From Calothrix sp. FI2-JRJ7 (lineage in GTDB: Bacteria > Cyanobacteriota > Cyanobacteriia > Cyanobacteriales > Nostocaceae), in the NCBI GenBank assembly GCA_019359675.1, contig JAHHGX010000091.1:248001-312000 (forward strand): DNA of 64,000 nucleotides, in the 5' to 3' direction. The notes below the pieces were generated by a model. The model ran no database searches, had not been told where the DNA came from, and worked only from the letters and a program-made list of their open reading frames with translations. Both the position numbers and the translations under genes were made by a program. How positions within the stretch are numbered: the first letter of the stretch is position 1; every line of letters starts with the position of its first letter. This document shows positions 63,855 through 64,000 of this stretch, one piece after another.

Positions 63855-64000
63855 GGTAAATGCCTCAATCAGCGATAATGTTGTTTTGTCAGTTGAAGTT
63901 GAATATAGGTAATTAATTACACTTTCGCTAAAAAATAATGTATACTTTTTAGTTTCCAGACCCCAATATACATCAATAACTATCTTATGTAGAAGTACTT

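Noticed and set aside
1-64000. tRNA, rRNA or tmRNA genes
   Set aside because: No T-arm or anticodon-arm pattern was seen in any gap; a covariance scan would be needed to exclude them fully.

Overview
The window is AT-rich cyanobacterial chromosome. Markers are a Psb35-type photosystem II small protein, a cyAbrB regulator, a DUF3386 protein, an Mnx-type manganese exporter, an Rcp1-like response regulator and a long pentapeptide-repeat protein. The style (long multi-domain histidine kinases, many short palindromic repeats, large intergenic gaps) suggests a filamentous, probably Nostocales-type organism; that is inference. The usual cyanobacterial iterated palindrome GCGATCGC was not seen, while GGCGCC occurs roughly 90 times by eye, so this looks like a genome with an alternate HIP.

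Layout. 1-9 kb: the end of a DUF1361 membrane protein, a baeRF-type protein, a PEP-synthase-like enzyme, recF and a Ca2+-type P-ATPase. 9-17 kb: a propeller/transglutaminase protein, a gene cut in two by a 137-bp MITE (an identical copy lies at 1.8 kb), a Fe-S PD-(D/E)XK nuclease, a LapA-like protein, a peptide ABC permease and an HD metalloprotein. 17-27 kb: an RND efflux adaptor and pump pair, a pentapeptide-repeat protein, a homocysteine-biosynthesis protein, a basic-tailed hypothetical protein and a TPR protein. 27-30 kb: mnx behind a recognisable yybP-ykoY Mn2+ riboswitch, then a decayed junction (5'-truncated SpoU methyltransferase against a restriction-enzyme fragment) and moaE.

30-40 kb is a co-directional two-component cluster: three large histidine kinases, a CheY-like regulator and an NTF2-like protein. 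39.7-43 kb holds psb35, pyrR, cobD, an Rrf2 regulator without cysteines, and cyAbrB; a 46-bp palindrome separates pyrR from psb35. 43-52 kb: a ClC protein, a zinc-ribbon membrane protein, a GT39-type transferase, an uncharacterised membrane protein, a membrane-anchored TIR-TPR protein and a GAF-LuxR regulator. 52-64 kb: DUF3386, an EEP hydrolase, a GFA protein, a GH1 glucosidase, a methyltransferase, lnt, a gyrA-type topoisomerase, a histone-deacetylase-like hydrolase and an amidase.

Several families of short palindromic repeats sit at gene ends: seven copies of a GGTGCGTGA element plus GTAGAGA-type palindromes. No tRNA, rRNA, CRISPR array or complete insertion sequence was seen. The least ordinary items are the alternate-HIP signal, the MITE-interrupted gene, the Mn riboswitch with competing hairpins, and the TIR-TPR protein.
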